NCBI GenBank assembly: GCA_015499995.1
Contig: JADNRV010000840.1
Span: 1 to 11,303 of the forward strand
DNA from: Flammula alnicola
Taxonomy: Eukaryota; Basidiomycota; Agaricomycetes; Agaricales; Strophariaceae
Reading direction: 5' to 3'
DNA length: 11,303 nt
The position numbers were made by a program, and so were the translations under genes. The notes beneath the pieces are model-generated. The model worked only from the letters and a program-made list of their open reading frames with translations, did no database searches and had not been told where the DNA came from. This document shows, one piece after another, positions 1 to 8,229 of the stretch. Numbering within the stretch: the stretch's first letter is position 1; each line of letters starts with the position of its first letter.

Positions 1-30
1 AGAAATAAAATCAATCTAAGATCGTCTTAC

Positions 31-162
31 TGCATCCAGCCCCTTCTCTGTCTTCATCTGTTGCTTGAAAAGAACCAGCTCATTCGATCCGTGCTGAATT
101 GCGGCTTTAGCAAAGTTAATGTAGCTCTCGTCGGAGTCGACTTGGGCCTTCCTAGGAGACAT
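31..162 (-). CDS. First exon of an unidentified gene leaving the window (partial)
   Basis: The ATG at 162 opens 44 codons (MSPRKAQVDSDESY..., ending ...KTEKGLDA) that stop exactly at a GTAAGA donor (base 30 downwards). Without splicing, the frame ends four codons later at TAG, so I read this as a 5' exon with its intron continuing past base 1. The peptide is hydrophilic and probably helical (FAKAAIQHGSNELVLFKQQM), with no signal peptide or membrane segment. I do not recognise the family. A CACGTG palindrome lies about 80 bp upstream. A 48-residue unspliced protein is possible but less likely given the donor match. Confidence 0.6.
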
Positions 163-240
163 AAGGGTCGCTAACAGTGCGCATGAGCGATGAGTCTATA
201 GGAAGCTTAGTTTGTAACGGTTTGTTTACATTTTCGCCAG

Positions 241-250
241 GTCACGTGAC
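241..250. promoter_or_regulatory. GTCACGTGAC palindrome (E-box type)
   Basis: A perfect 10-bp palindrome centred on CACGTG lies 79 bp upstream of the ATG at 162. In fungi, bHLH factors of the Cbf1/Pho4 type bind GTCACGTG sites, so a promoter role for the gene at 31-162 is reasonable inference. In the model for the neighbouring gene, the stop codon (242-244) lies inside this palindrome. A near-identical box occurs at 3560-3569. Confidence 0.45.
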
Positions 251-1156
251 ATTCATCACGAACCAGCCACGATGACAATTCTTCAAGCTTGACGTTTGAG
301 CAACACCGTTAGAAAGACGCTGGGAAACTAGTACCCATGACTGCTCAGCGGTCATTTGGGCATCGCATGCGGATAATGAAATGAAATGAAATGTACGAAA
401 ATCGCAACCTTGAACGATGAATGTTTCAAGACAGATCGCTAGATTTAAGGACATACCGTTAAGCCTAATCTGATATCCAGAAAAGCAAGGCAAAATCCAG
501 TGAGTGTGCGTCCAGAGTTGTAGACGAACTCTTGGATTCAAAAAAGGTGTGGGGCACTCTGTGAACAAGGAATCAGGCTTCAGAATGAATATATCGAAAG
601 CGTACATACCGCTAACGTACCAATGACCTTGAATTCGACATGACCATCCTCTGGATCTTCTTTCCGCTCTCGTCTTCTGCGACTTCTTGGATCCTCGCCC
701 GGTTTGCCTAGTCGAGTATGTAATGCTGCAACAAAACGTTAGCACACAGGAAAGGAGAGATATACGAAAAACTAACCCGTCCACCAGACTGAATTGCAAT
801 GCCTGTCTGGAATCCAGCAGTCGGTAGCTGTAAGCGGAAGCGAACATCCACCACAAGCGCACATCTCAATGTGACACGCGTAAGTGATCGTTGAGGCGGC
901 ATATGTGTGGAGTGAGAACTAAAAGAAAACGTCAGCCATGAGCAAGTAATCTTTGAACAAAGATAGCGTGTTCAAAGAGCGTCGAATAAGTCAGAATACT
1001 TCTGAATAGGATTGCACTTTGACGGTCTGGACTCGTAAATTTGCCCAGATTCACAAATGGTAGCAGTCTCGTCGAATCAATCCTAACGAGTATGGGATGG
1101 CGGGAGCACCGATGAGATTGATGGAATGAGGGGGAATGACGATAGATGAGCGGCAT
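242..1156 (-). CDS. Tentative five-exon gene, function unknown (194 aa model)
   Basis: Model exons in transcript order are 1156-1088, 918-777, 725-621, 558-457 and 408-242. Introns are 169, 51, 62 and 48 bp, with donors GTTAGG, GTTAGT, GTACGT and GTATGT; the acceptors are AG, with TGCTAAC as the branch point in intron 2. The phases agree and give 194 residues. Exon 3 is the most protein-like part (GKPGEDPRSRRRRERKED), a basic-acidic linker. Exon 2 in this frame is rich in Cys and Trp, which is unusual. A rival frame through 1260-1090 and 918-777 (containing VTLRCALVVDVRFRLQLPTA) looks more like a normal protein but ends at TAG (708-710) after the same splice. The family is not recognised. Treat the locus as transcribed-looking but the exact protein as unsettled. 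Confidence 0.35.
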
Positions 1157-1800
1157 AGACGGACAGTTTCAATTTCAGCGACCGCATATGGAGATTCCTG
1201 ACAACCCAGGTGGGAGGAAGCTGGACAGGAGATGAATGATTCAGCAGGCTTGACGCATTTCGCAATGCAAGCTGGCCATCGACGGCAAACTCAGGAAGTA
1301 GAAGCGTCGGGATAAACGGCAAGCGTTCCGCGCCATAGTCCTCTTGCTTAGTAATGCTGGAGGCGGGCGGCAAGGACCGATAAAGGCGCTCTGGACATGT
1401 AGATAAGCATTGGACGAGCTGCGAATAACGCCAGGTACGAAATAAATGAGTCTCCAGGCTTGATGTATAAAAGGAGCACCACGTACCCTTCTTGAGCAAG
1501 CTGGTCCTCGATGGCGAATGCTGGTAGGAAATTCCATACTCCTCGCCCTCCTCCTTAGTAAACCCGGAGGGGCAAAACAATCTTGCCGAGGCTGGCATGG
1601 GCGGGGCATCGTGGAAGGCGGCGTCAGTCCAAATGCCACGTAGTACAGCGACTCTGCATATTGAGAGGTAGATGATGCACCAAGAGACGGGAATGTAAGG
1701 ACCGTTTTGCACGCAATAAGCTCATTGAACCAATCCAGATGATCATGGGTCTGCCGTGTCGCGGGCTCGCCACTAGTGCACTGACGGAGTATGACTCTCA
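1157..1800 (-). other. Coding-like stretch, exon structure unresolved
   Basis: The minus strand keeps two long overlapping open frames here, roughly 1801-1241 and 1712-1083, neither starting with a good ATG. Segments such as DHLDWFNELIACKT and GFTKEEGEEYGISYQH look like real protein, but they lie in different frames, so introns or frame damage must intervene. CCAG at about 1219-1222 is a good acceptor, with an upstream CTGAAT branch site. The stretch may be the 5' part of the locus at 242-1156 or a decayed gene. GC content is clearly higher than in the spacers on either side (1800-1980 and 3130-3560). I could not find one splice model joining the segments. Confidence 0.3.
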
Positions 1801-1985
1801 CAGTGATGCTGCGGCTTTATTTGTCGTGGACGCTCAAACCAAACACAAAGCAGCCCAAGTTGCTACAACTGTTATGTAACATAAATCTTAATATTACAAT
1901 GTCACATAAAGATAAGAATTCTTCATCCCTGTGTTTAAGCAGGAAACGGTGTCGAGGTCGAGATGAATTCGCTTGATCCGTCTTG

Positions 1986-2579
1986 TCATTCTGCTAGCCA
2001 TAGATCGCGTTCCTCGGGGCCAATAATCGCCGTCCTTGCTGGGCGTCTTGAACGAATCTAGCCATAATAACAAGGCAAATGAGACAAAGCCAGATAGCAT
2101 CAGAAAAATTATCTTACTGTCTTACGGCAAAATCTGCCAACCGCGCGTCATCACCCCTCATATTCACTACGCCCAGCACAGCTACCCCAACTCTCATAAC
2201 CAATATATCGCCATTCCATTGGCGTCCTGGCACCAAAGCTGAAACGGTGGGGTTGAATGGCAGGAGGCAATGGTTCTTGAAAAACAAATGGAAACGATAG
2301 AGGCATCCTGCCTGCCGCACGGTGACGACCACATCATGTATACAAGGTTGCGTACGCATACCCGATATCGCTTCTTCGACAATTGGGAAACGCTGGTGCT
2401 GGGTTTTCCGGGTTAAAACAGGGATGAAGGCCAGGCGGGTAGAAGATACACTGTACAATCGTGCGCGCACAATTGAATACTTGGCCTAAGAAGAATGATG
2501 TGAGTATATGGCCTGAAAGAGGTGTAAAATTCAATCCTACATCGCGAGAAGGCGGGATTCGAGAGCGGGTAGAAGGCAT
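1986..2579 (-). CDS. Three-exon gene for a 156-aa basidiomycete-type orphan protein
   Basis: Exons in transcript order are 2579-2541 (13 codons), 2485-2126 (120 codons) and 2057-1986 (23 codons plus TGA). All junctions are phase 0. Intron 1 (55 bp) is GTAGGA...CTTCTTAG with a CTCAC branch site; intron 2 (68 bp) is GTAAGA...GGCTAG. The protein has a basic N-terminus (MPSTRSRIPPSRD), then a probably beta-rich middle with IHDVVVTVRQAG at about 64-75 and a core of GRQWNGDILVMRVG (about 97-110), VVNMRGDDARLADFAIRS and a charged tail ending DLWLAE. From memory, a W.GDILVMR...VVNMR...ADFAIR pattern recurs in uncharacterised mushroom proteins; I cannot verify this here and know no function. There is no signal peptide, membrane segment or catalytic motif. 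The frame is open to an earlier ATG at 2657, adding 26 residues. A possible AATAAA poly(A) signal lies at 1816-1821. Confidence 0.75.
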
Positions 2580-3559
2580 AGCTGGATTATGGATACGATC
2601 GTTGCACTGGATGCTCTTTAAAGGAGCGCTGGAATTGAACTCCCACCATATTCTCATATGACTCCGCAATCCTTGGGCCTTGGGCAGATGGGTAGATAAC
2701 TTGTACCAACCGATTTATGTGAGAGCTGGCCCCTCATGCGCAAACGTTGACTTGGCGCTGCTGTCCGTCGCGTCAACAAGCGTGGACAAAAATAGTGTAC
2801 AGGCAGTGACTCTATTGGCCTTTCGCAAGGCTGGGGCAGGAGCCCGAGTCAAATGAACGAAGGTGGATATCCCTGAATAAAAAGGCGGGCGGGACGAATA
2901 GGTTAGCCGATTGTTGTCGGTCCAACGTTGGTCGCGACCCTGGCGTGAATGGCGCTGTCTATGAAACAAGGCAGAGTGACTCCAATCTCGAGGTCCCCGC
3001 GAGGAGATTATGGAGGATGATGAATGCGCGTGAAATGCGCATGAAAGTGACTACGATTTCAATCGCCGGAGCTAGGACAACATCGAAGATAGTTTAGAAC
3101 GTAGAACAAGAGAGAATAAGACTACGGGCAAAGACTAATTGCGAGGCGCTGGCTGTGAGACAATACTTGTTTGGAGCTGCTTGTTCTGTTCCCACCCACT
3201 TATTCAAGTTACATAATATTATTGTGTAGTTCTTATAATATACTCAAGTAAGTACGTGAACAGATACATTGACGTTATAGGTTCGGATCAAGCCCTGTGT
3301 CAGCTGCCGGTGTTTATTTGTATGTAGTTGCTTTCAGCAACACCTGACAAGGGTTGTCACGATTGAGGGGGTTTGGTCGCTCGCGACGCTTGAAGCCATT
3401 TCGACACACATTTACCTAATTATGCGCGCGTTCATTATTATAACATACGGTAAAAATGATGTACTACTCACAACTTTTCCAAATAACTTTCAGTATTGCT
3501 GTGGCAAAGCGCTGTAATAATACTGTATAGTATTAGTAGCGATCTCGTTTCGCTGACAA
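2580..3559. other. Intergenic region, no supportable gene
   Basis: Open frames of up to about 80 codons occur on both strands at 2660-2970, but none has a start codon, splice signals or recognisable content. From about 3130 the sequence becomes AT-rich. It contains an 11-bp tandem repeat of ATGCGCGTGAA type (3022-3045), an inverted repeat AATACT-gtat-AGTATT near 3520-3535, and several AATATTATT stretches. The right end is the presumed promoter of the plus-strand exon at 3634. Confidence 0.5.
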
Positions 3560-3569
3560 GTCACGTGAT
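3560..3569 (+). promoter_or_regulatory. GTCACGTGAT box upstream of the exon at 3634
   Basis: This shares nine of ten bases with the palindrome at 241-250 and lies 65 bp upstream of the ATG at 3634, a spacing like that at the other copy (79 bp). A bHLH-type binding site is inferred from the motif alone. Confidence 0.4.
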
Positions 3570-3590
3570 TAGTCGGCGCAAGTTATATCG

Positions 3591-3644
3591 ATGAACGATT
3601 CTTGCAAGACTGCACTCTACACTCAACATCTCGATGAGCTCTAA
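3591..3644 (+). CDS. 17-codon upstream ORF overlapping the next start
   Basis: ATG at 3591 reads MNDSCKTALYTQHLDEL and stops at TAA 3642-3644. It overlaps the ATG at 3634 in another frame. If the mRNA starts upstream of 3591, this overlapping uORF would be expected to reduce translation from 3634. It could also simply lie upstream of the transcription start, so its expression is unproven. Confidence 0.25.
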   Translation: MNDSCKTALYTQHLDEL

Positions 3645-3734
3645 AAATCCCGCTGTCCCCTCCACTCCCAAAAGACCCCCAACGAATCAAATACAAACCC
3701 CAAGAAAGCATAAACGGCCGTCCACTATCACCTT
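3634..3734 (+). CDS. Putative first exon, Pro/Lys-rich N-terminus (partial or broken gene)
   Basis: ATG at 3634 follows a typical fungal leader (CTACACTCAACATCTCG) and reads MSSKNPAVPSTPKRPPTNQI and onward through RKHKRPSTIT to a GTATGG donor at 3735. The peptide is disordered and basic, resembling N-termini of nuclear proteins, but no domain is visible. No single downstream exon fits with confidence: a KEGYEDVDLQGHGGVEE-type frame at 3780-3835 and an exon starting after TTTGCAAG (about 3810) are candidates. The opposite strand holds a 76-codon frame starting MSLQINVFVALLFHI over 3583-3813 that could encode a small secreted protein. The plus reading is preferred because of its leader and CACGTG box. 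Confidence 0.35.
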
Positions 3735-4239
3735 GTATGGGGTCTGAATATTGAAGGAGAGCGCACAAGATGTGAAAAAGGAGGGCTACGAAGACGTTGA
3801 TTTGCAAGGACATGGTGGTGTCGAAGAAGTACAGTAAATTACCTTGCGTTGAGCATGCGCTGCCTTGCGTACACGCACGTATGTGACACGCGTGACGCAA
3901 CTCATCACGGTGAGCTGCTCGGTGAATGGAAACACATTTCCAATGGCGAACAGTTCTGTAACTTCAAACTGAGTATCTAGACCTGATAGAATATATAATG
4001 CAGGAGTAATGCTTGAGTATGAAAGGAATTGGTTCAAAACCTGTGATGATAAGTCAAGATTGCGAATTTTCCAGGTTTCGGCTACTCATAACGCTCTACA
4101 GGAGACAATTTTTAAGTATTCTGTTTTTTGAGTGGATACACACATGAGCATACATTTTAGCTACAGTATGTACATTGAGTTATGTTTGTGCGTTCATTTT
4201 TGAAGGAGAGCGGCAGGACTAAGTAAACCTTTCATTTTG
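3735..4239. other. Spacer, no supportable gene
   Basis: The sequence is AT-rich, especially after 3960, with stops in all frames. It may hold introns and small downstream exons of the exon ending at 3734, but none can be fixed. No strong repeat or RNA structure was seen. Confidence 0.4.
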
Positions 4240-4464
4240 ATGCATGTTGAAGAAAGCCCCGGCGAAGGAGCCGCTGCGACCGGAGCACGTGGGCTTGCTC
4301 CGAATTTATTGACGTTACGGCCAGGATGGACCACAATTGACACCCTCGCCGAATTAGGACGGTCGGCATCGACGACACATGCAACCGAAGCTCGACACAT
4401 ATGGCCAATCAGTTGTGGATGTGTCGCTGATCGATGTGGGTGTGTCGTTGATTGGCAAGCATGA
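4240..4464 (+). other. GC-rich possible gene remnant in an AT-rich spacer
   Basis: ATG at 4240 opens 74 codons (MHVEESPGEGAAATGARGLA...), including LRPGWTTIDTLAELGRSAS and ending CGCVVDWQA. The opposite strand has an ATG at 4400 opening 68 codons (MCRASVACVVDADRPNS...). Both read smoothly and neither matches a family I know, so the strand is uncertain. The last 42 bases before the stop are two imperfect copies of a 21-bp unit, TGTGGATGTGTCGCTGATCG and TGTGGGTGTGTCGTTGATTG, which produce the CGC/CGC pattern in the plus-strand peptide. No promoter or splice signal supports expression. Confidence 0.25.
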
Positions 4465-4681
4465 TATGTCCGTGTAGCAAGTGGTTCGTTAGTGAGAGAC
4501 GACTCAGTTCATGTTTTTGTGACTTACATCTTGATAAGATAATTGTACTCTTAGTGAAAACCCTCATAGTAGCTGATCCTCGAGAGATCAAGTGCTCAGT
4601 TAGGCATGTTACACAAAGCAAACTTGAGATTTGAAACACTTCATTACACTTATAAAATGATACTCTATGTACTAAATAATA

Positions 4682-4825
4682 AAAATCTCCCAGTTTATGC
4701 TACAGAGTCCATCCTGGACCAGGTTACTACAGTTCTGAGACGATGAGGTTGGCAAAATTATCCAGTCTACGCTACAGAGTCCATCTCAGATGAATTTCCT
4801 GCAATTCCGAACGTGAACTGTGGGC
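4682..4825. repeat. Diverged 72-bp tandem duplication
   Basis: Unit 1 (4682-4753) and unit 2 (4754-4825) both start AAAAT, continue with CCAGT-T-GCTACAGAGTCCATC and share scattered matches to the end. The exact 15-mer GCTACAGAGTCCATC lies at 4699-4713 and 4771-4785, 72 bases apart. The period is a multiple of three, but stops occur in most frames and no coding role is visible. Confidence 0.7.
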
Positions 4826-4986
4826 CTAGTCCTCCTGACCTCTGGGCTAACGTCTGCACAGGTGGTTGACATATAGCGTATCTCGGTGCTTCGGGTGTGA
4901 TGCACATTTCATGCTCGATAATGGGGAATGGTGTTTCGTGGGGATTCCATCATATCTGGGCTGGTCAAGTGACCGGGGCCTACGAA
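4826..4986. other. Spacer downstream of the candidate gene at 4987-5257
   Basis: A short minus-strand frame (YDGIPTKHHSPLSSMK..., about 4840-4950) is open but has no start or splice support. It could be a 3' exon of the neighbouring candidate or untranslated sequence. Confidence 0.3.
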
Positions 4987-5257
4987 TCAGGAAGGCGAGG
5001 GACTGACAACGAAGGACAACCTATAGGGCCTCGGATGAGTTAGGAGATCTGAATGTAAGTAATGGTAGATGTTTAGTACAGTCCTATGGGCCTTCTGATC
5101 GATCTATGTACTCACATTGCAGGTATTCCGCTGCACGGTCCCCCTCCCATTCGTCTTTCCTACATCCGTCCACCCTAACCAACCTTGCCAGCTCCGCGTC
5201 GGTATCCAGAATCTGCTGGATATTATAGTGGGCATTTGATAGCCTCGTCGAAGGCAT
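4987..5257 (-). CDS. Weak two-exon candidate gene, function unknown
   Basis: Exon 5257-5116 runs from an ATG to a strong GTGAGT donor, and exon 5048-4987 follows an ACATTCAG acceptor and ends in TGA. The 67-bp intron contains TGTACTAAAC, a plausible branch site, and the phases fit. The product has 67 residues with an acidic helical centre (QQILDTDAELARLVRVDG, then KDEWEGDRAAEYLQ) and ends SFVVSPSPS. The same frame stays open upstream to about 5450 without another clear start, so a longer 5' exon is likely if the gene is real. A second frame (CYYLAQMACETYAFDEAIK, about 5220-5280) also looks protein-like. The family is not recognised. Confidence 0.35.
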
Positions 5258-5592
5258 ACGTTTCACAGGCCATCTGGGCAAGGTAGTAGCAGCTATTGGC
5301 CTGTGGTGGGGGGTAAGGATGTAGTCATGCTCGTGGTGCAAGGGAAGGAAGGGGCAACGGCTTGACAATGGCCGGGCGACGACCAGCTGAACGATTCGCG
5401 CGATGACCACGTGCTCGCCAATGAACTGGATTGACTGCCGACACTGTGTCGACGATCACACCCGGGTGTCATCCTTCTCAATTGGAGGTGTGCGTCGCAT
5501 CTGGTATATCCTCCGTTATGGCTCGGAGGTGTTATATTATTGATTCATTTGGGTACATTCATGTTAATTCGAAGCCAGAAAAGTATCAGTTA
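5258..5592. other. Open minus-strand frame and gap before the WD40 gene
   Basis: The minus strand reads openly over about 5260-5450 (HEHDYILTPHHRPIAATTLP), probably upstream sequence of the candidate at 4987-5257. A short ATG-started peptide, MRRTPPIEKDDTR, lies at about 5500-5460 just before a GTGTGA donor-like site, but no intron of workable length joins it to the downstream frame. A CACGTG at 5408-5413 lies between them. Bases 5500-5592 are the presumed 3' flank of the WD40 gene. Confidence 0.3.
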
Positions 5593-7304
5593 TCATGCTT
5601 GCGGAACGGATTTCCGACCAGTCACCACATTCCCGACGCTGCTGTAAACCCCGGTTGTCAGAGAAATCAATTCCTACAAGAGGTTAGTTCGATGATATCA
5701 AGGGCCTATAAACGGCTATTTACCTCTTTGAAAACAGGAAACCAGGCTCTGCCGGTAATTGCCAGCATGACAAAGAAAATGAGACCAATATACATCAATC
5801 CACGTTCTCCACGACGCTCGTCTTCGCGCTGTCTTTTGAGCAACGCGCGCTTAGTCTTGGGGAATCCAACTGAGTTATCATGGTGATTGGGGTAGTAACG
5901 TGCTCATTTACATACCAGTTTCTCCCAGACGCAGATCGAAGAGTTATCGTCTGATGATCCACTAATGATGAGGTGTCGGTCTTCTAAACTCGCAGTCTGA
6001 ATAGAGCTTTTAGTGCTGTTCATTGGGGGAAAAGGTTCTTCATGTCTTACGGCGATCGCTTGAATAAGGGACGTTGGATTTCCGTGAATAATCGTTCGAG
6101 TTATTTGAGGAGCTTTCAGGTCGAAAATGTAAACCTTTCCGTGGTCACTTCCTCCTACAACAATAGAGCCCTTCTCGCCGAAGACTGCCATCCTGACGTA
6201 CTTCCGGGTTGTCGGGACTTCAAATGAACGTAGGGGGGTGGACCGATAGAGAGGGTAGACGTCGAAGCCTGTGGTGATGTTGTCGATCACAATATTCTTC
6301 TGCGAATGATCCATGTCAACGTTTCCACTGTTCGGTGGGTCAATTTAAATGAAGATAATAAAGAAGGAATGTCAAACATGGACGATTTGAGGGTTCTTGA
6401 TTGTTTCAGAGCCGCTGTCTGGGCGTCGCGGTAGGAACTAGAAAGCGTCAATGCATCGCCAAACATGATGGTCCATTTACTCACATTTCACCAGTCTCCA
6501 GAGCATAAATCATGATTTCTTCACCATGGTTGATAAAGTGTGCAGAGCGGGGAATAGCTTCACTGAGATCGACAGTCCATAAAGGCGATACTTCTGAATT
6601 AAAACCAGTCAGCGGTCTGGGGAGTTCAGAATCTCAGTGTACTCGTACCATCTCTCTCCAATCGAAACATCTTGATTTTGCCATTGTGACTAGTGGCAAC
6701 AATTCGGAAGTTGATGGGATCAAAGTTAACCGATTCCACGCAGTCGCCGCCATTAAATGCCTGGATATCAGAGCCTTCGAGGAATTGATCCTGAGGTGTT
6801 ATATGTCAGAATGTCTCTGGGAAGGCCTGCATAAATCACCAACAACCACTTACTCTCTTCCTCTGGGACTTGTATAACACGATCCGCCCCCTTCCTGTCC
6901 CGAAACATAATAAACCACCTGCCAATGGATTATTGTCTAAAGCGATCCACAGCAAGCAAGTTATTTGGCCCCATCTGCGAGCCTTGTCCGCAAGAGTTGC
7001 TCTTCGCTCATACGTTGCGAGGTCCCAGAGTTTAACCGTTTCGTCATCGCCTTAGAATATGAAATCAGGTTATAAATTCAAGAAGAATTGAGGTAAAGTT
7101 CAGAACTTGATAGCCTACCTCCGCTTGCGAGCAGCTCGCCTTCTCCAATTATGGCGAAGCAGTTAATGGGTCCTTGGTGGGTGCCCATCTTGGATGCAAG
7201 TTGATAATTCTGAGTATAGTCGTAAATAATATAAACCAGTCAAAGATGGTTCTACGACGTACCGAGGCAGAAAGGAGACGTCTGAAAACCTTCTGTAGAG
7301 ACAT
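5593..7304 (-). CDS. WD40-repeat protein with C-terminal membrane anchor, nine exons, 421 aa
   Basis: Exons in transcript order are 7304-7263, 7209-7119, 7050-6854, 6790-6649, 6593-6485, 6437-6378, 6327-5916, 5855-5724 and 5673-5593. Introns are 47-68 bp, phases agree, and the total is 422 codons with stop. WD40 features visible are HQGPINCFAI...LLASGGDDETVKLWD (25-54), ITCLLW...GLLCFGTGRGRIVLYK (74-105), VESVNFDPINFRIVATSHNG (about 128-147), MAVFGEKGSIVVGGSDHGKV and YIFD (260-283), and LIISGSSDDNSSICVWEK (about 333-350). These fit a single beta-propeller. A basic stretch KRALLKRQREDERRGERG (353-370) precedes a hydrophobic segment at 371-390, then a 31-residue tail. The pattern FGTG...VVGGSDHG.VY.FD matches, from memory, a WD40 family multiplied in mushroom genomes; its function is unknown to me. 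The topology predicts a membrane-anchored cytosolic propeller. Two doubts: the donor of intron 6 is GTTTGA (GTCCAT six bases upstream is also in frame), and intron 8 ends in AAG. Confidence 0.92.
5856..5915 (-). other. Intron 8 of the WD40 gene with two competing 3' splice sites
   Basis: The donor is GTATGT (5915 downwards). A CTCAG acceptor would start the exon at 5869; a CCAAG acceptor 14 bases further on starts it at 5855. Only the AAG site keeps the frame of the basic helix and membrane segment. The CAG site gives 24 other codons (LDSPRLSARCSK...) and a stop. TGATAAC lies about 17 bases before AAG but only a few before CAG, so the branch distance favours AAG. Confidence 0.6.
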
Positions 7305-7676
7305 TTGTTCGTGACTTCTGAGATGGGCGATTAAGTTGTATGTTAACGCTGGCCGGAGAATCAGCTATTTGAAGCAAAAAATGAGTCATATTCATCGAAG
7401 GGTCGTTATTGATTCTTGAATAGTCGGGAGGGGATGACTCGGGGTAATGGGAATGGGAAGACTGGAGCTGTGAACTTGGTGCTGGGGCTAAGGCAAGGGT
7501 CGCTGGAGTGTTGGAGCTGACGCAAGGGACGCTCTAGCGCAAGGGTCCGCATGACTCGGTGTGTTGGAGGAGAAGTAAATATATTGTACTTCCGAAAGCC
7601 GACGGTCCTCTGCGTCAACTGAACAATGTTACATAAACTAAACTCGCTTAGACTCGGAATCGCTCCGAGAACAGGT
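7305..7676. other. Upstream region of the WD40 gene with short direct repeats
   Basis: This is the presumed promoter and 5' leader of the minus-strand WD40 gene. GCAAGGG occurs several times in 7490-7550 within units of the form CGCAAGGG(T/A)(C)CGCT, interleaved with two copies of GTGTTGGAG. No TATA box at a convincing distance and no coding sequence were found. Confidence 0.45.
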
Positions 7677-7678
7677 TA

Positions 7679-7704
7679 CAGTCGACTCCCTCGTAACCCA
7701 TACC
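7679..7704 (+). repeat. Left terminal inverted repeat of the MITE
   Basis: 26 bases beginning CAGTCGACTCCCTCG, directly after the TA at 7677-7678. It differs from the right copy at one base (G against A at position 15). Confidence 0.9.
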
Positions 7705-8229
7705 TCAGATAACCCATAACCCCTTAAGGCCTTATACCGCATACCTTTTTCGGTCCACCAAGTTGGTTCGCAGGGAAATGCATACCATAACCCATACAAC
7801 CGCGATAACCCATAACCCATACCCCCCGGCAGGCAAAACTCATAGGTTTTGGCACTATATTAGGCCTGAAATTGTGGGTTCGGGGTTGAATTATAAAATT
7901 TCCGGGTATCCATCACGAATGATACGCTACAGCAGCCACTCAACAGCTAAAAACCGATCTTTTTGACCTAATTTTACCCCGAAAACACCACCTCCGATGG
8001 TTTTCTCACGACTCTGATGGTGTCAACTTCCTCCCGAGCCACCGTCACAAGGCCCTCAAGGTATAGATGACTCGAACGATCCCCTTACAAGCATACTAGA
8101 GGCATTCGTGAATGACAATTGCCATAGTTTAGCATAAATTTGACCGCCAGCGACCCTGAAATTTATCGAATCTATTTTTAGCATCCCTCTATTGGCCCAT
8201 AACCCCATACCTTGGGCCGTCCACCGAGG

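Noticed and set aside
2700..2860. Plus-strand frame reading CANVDLALLSVASTSVD, with a rival minus-strand frame over the same bases
   Set aside because: Neither has an ATG or splice sites, and both strands read equally well, so neither can be preferred.
3282..3300. GGTTCGGATCAAG as a tRNA B box
   Set aside because: No A box lies at the right distance and no cloverleaf can be folded around it.
3583..3813. Minus-strand 76-codon frame with a signal-like start (MSLQINVFVALLFHI)
   Set aside because: It overlaps the better supported plus-strand exon at 3634. A small secreted protein is not excluded but has no further support.
5431..5886. Plus-strand open frame of 151 codons
   Set aside because: It lies antisense to the last exons of the WD40 gene, begins at TTG rather than ATG, and has no domain or splice signals.
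7681..7830. TAACCCATA repeats as a telomere or CRISPR-like array
   Set aside because: Units are irregular in spacing and lie within a bounded TIR element; there are no regular spacers and the unit is not the fungal telomere repeat TTAGGG/CCCTAA.
7638..7966. Open frames inside the left half of the MITE
   Set aside because: They arise from the repeated TAACCCATA motif and encode low-complexity peptides with no transposase features.
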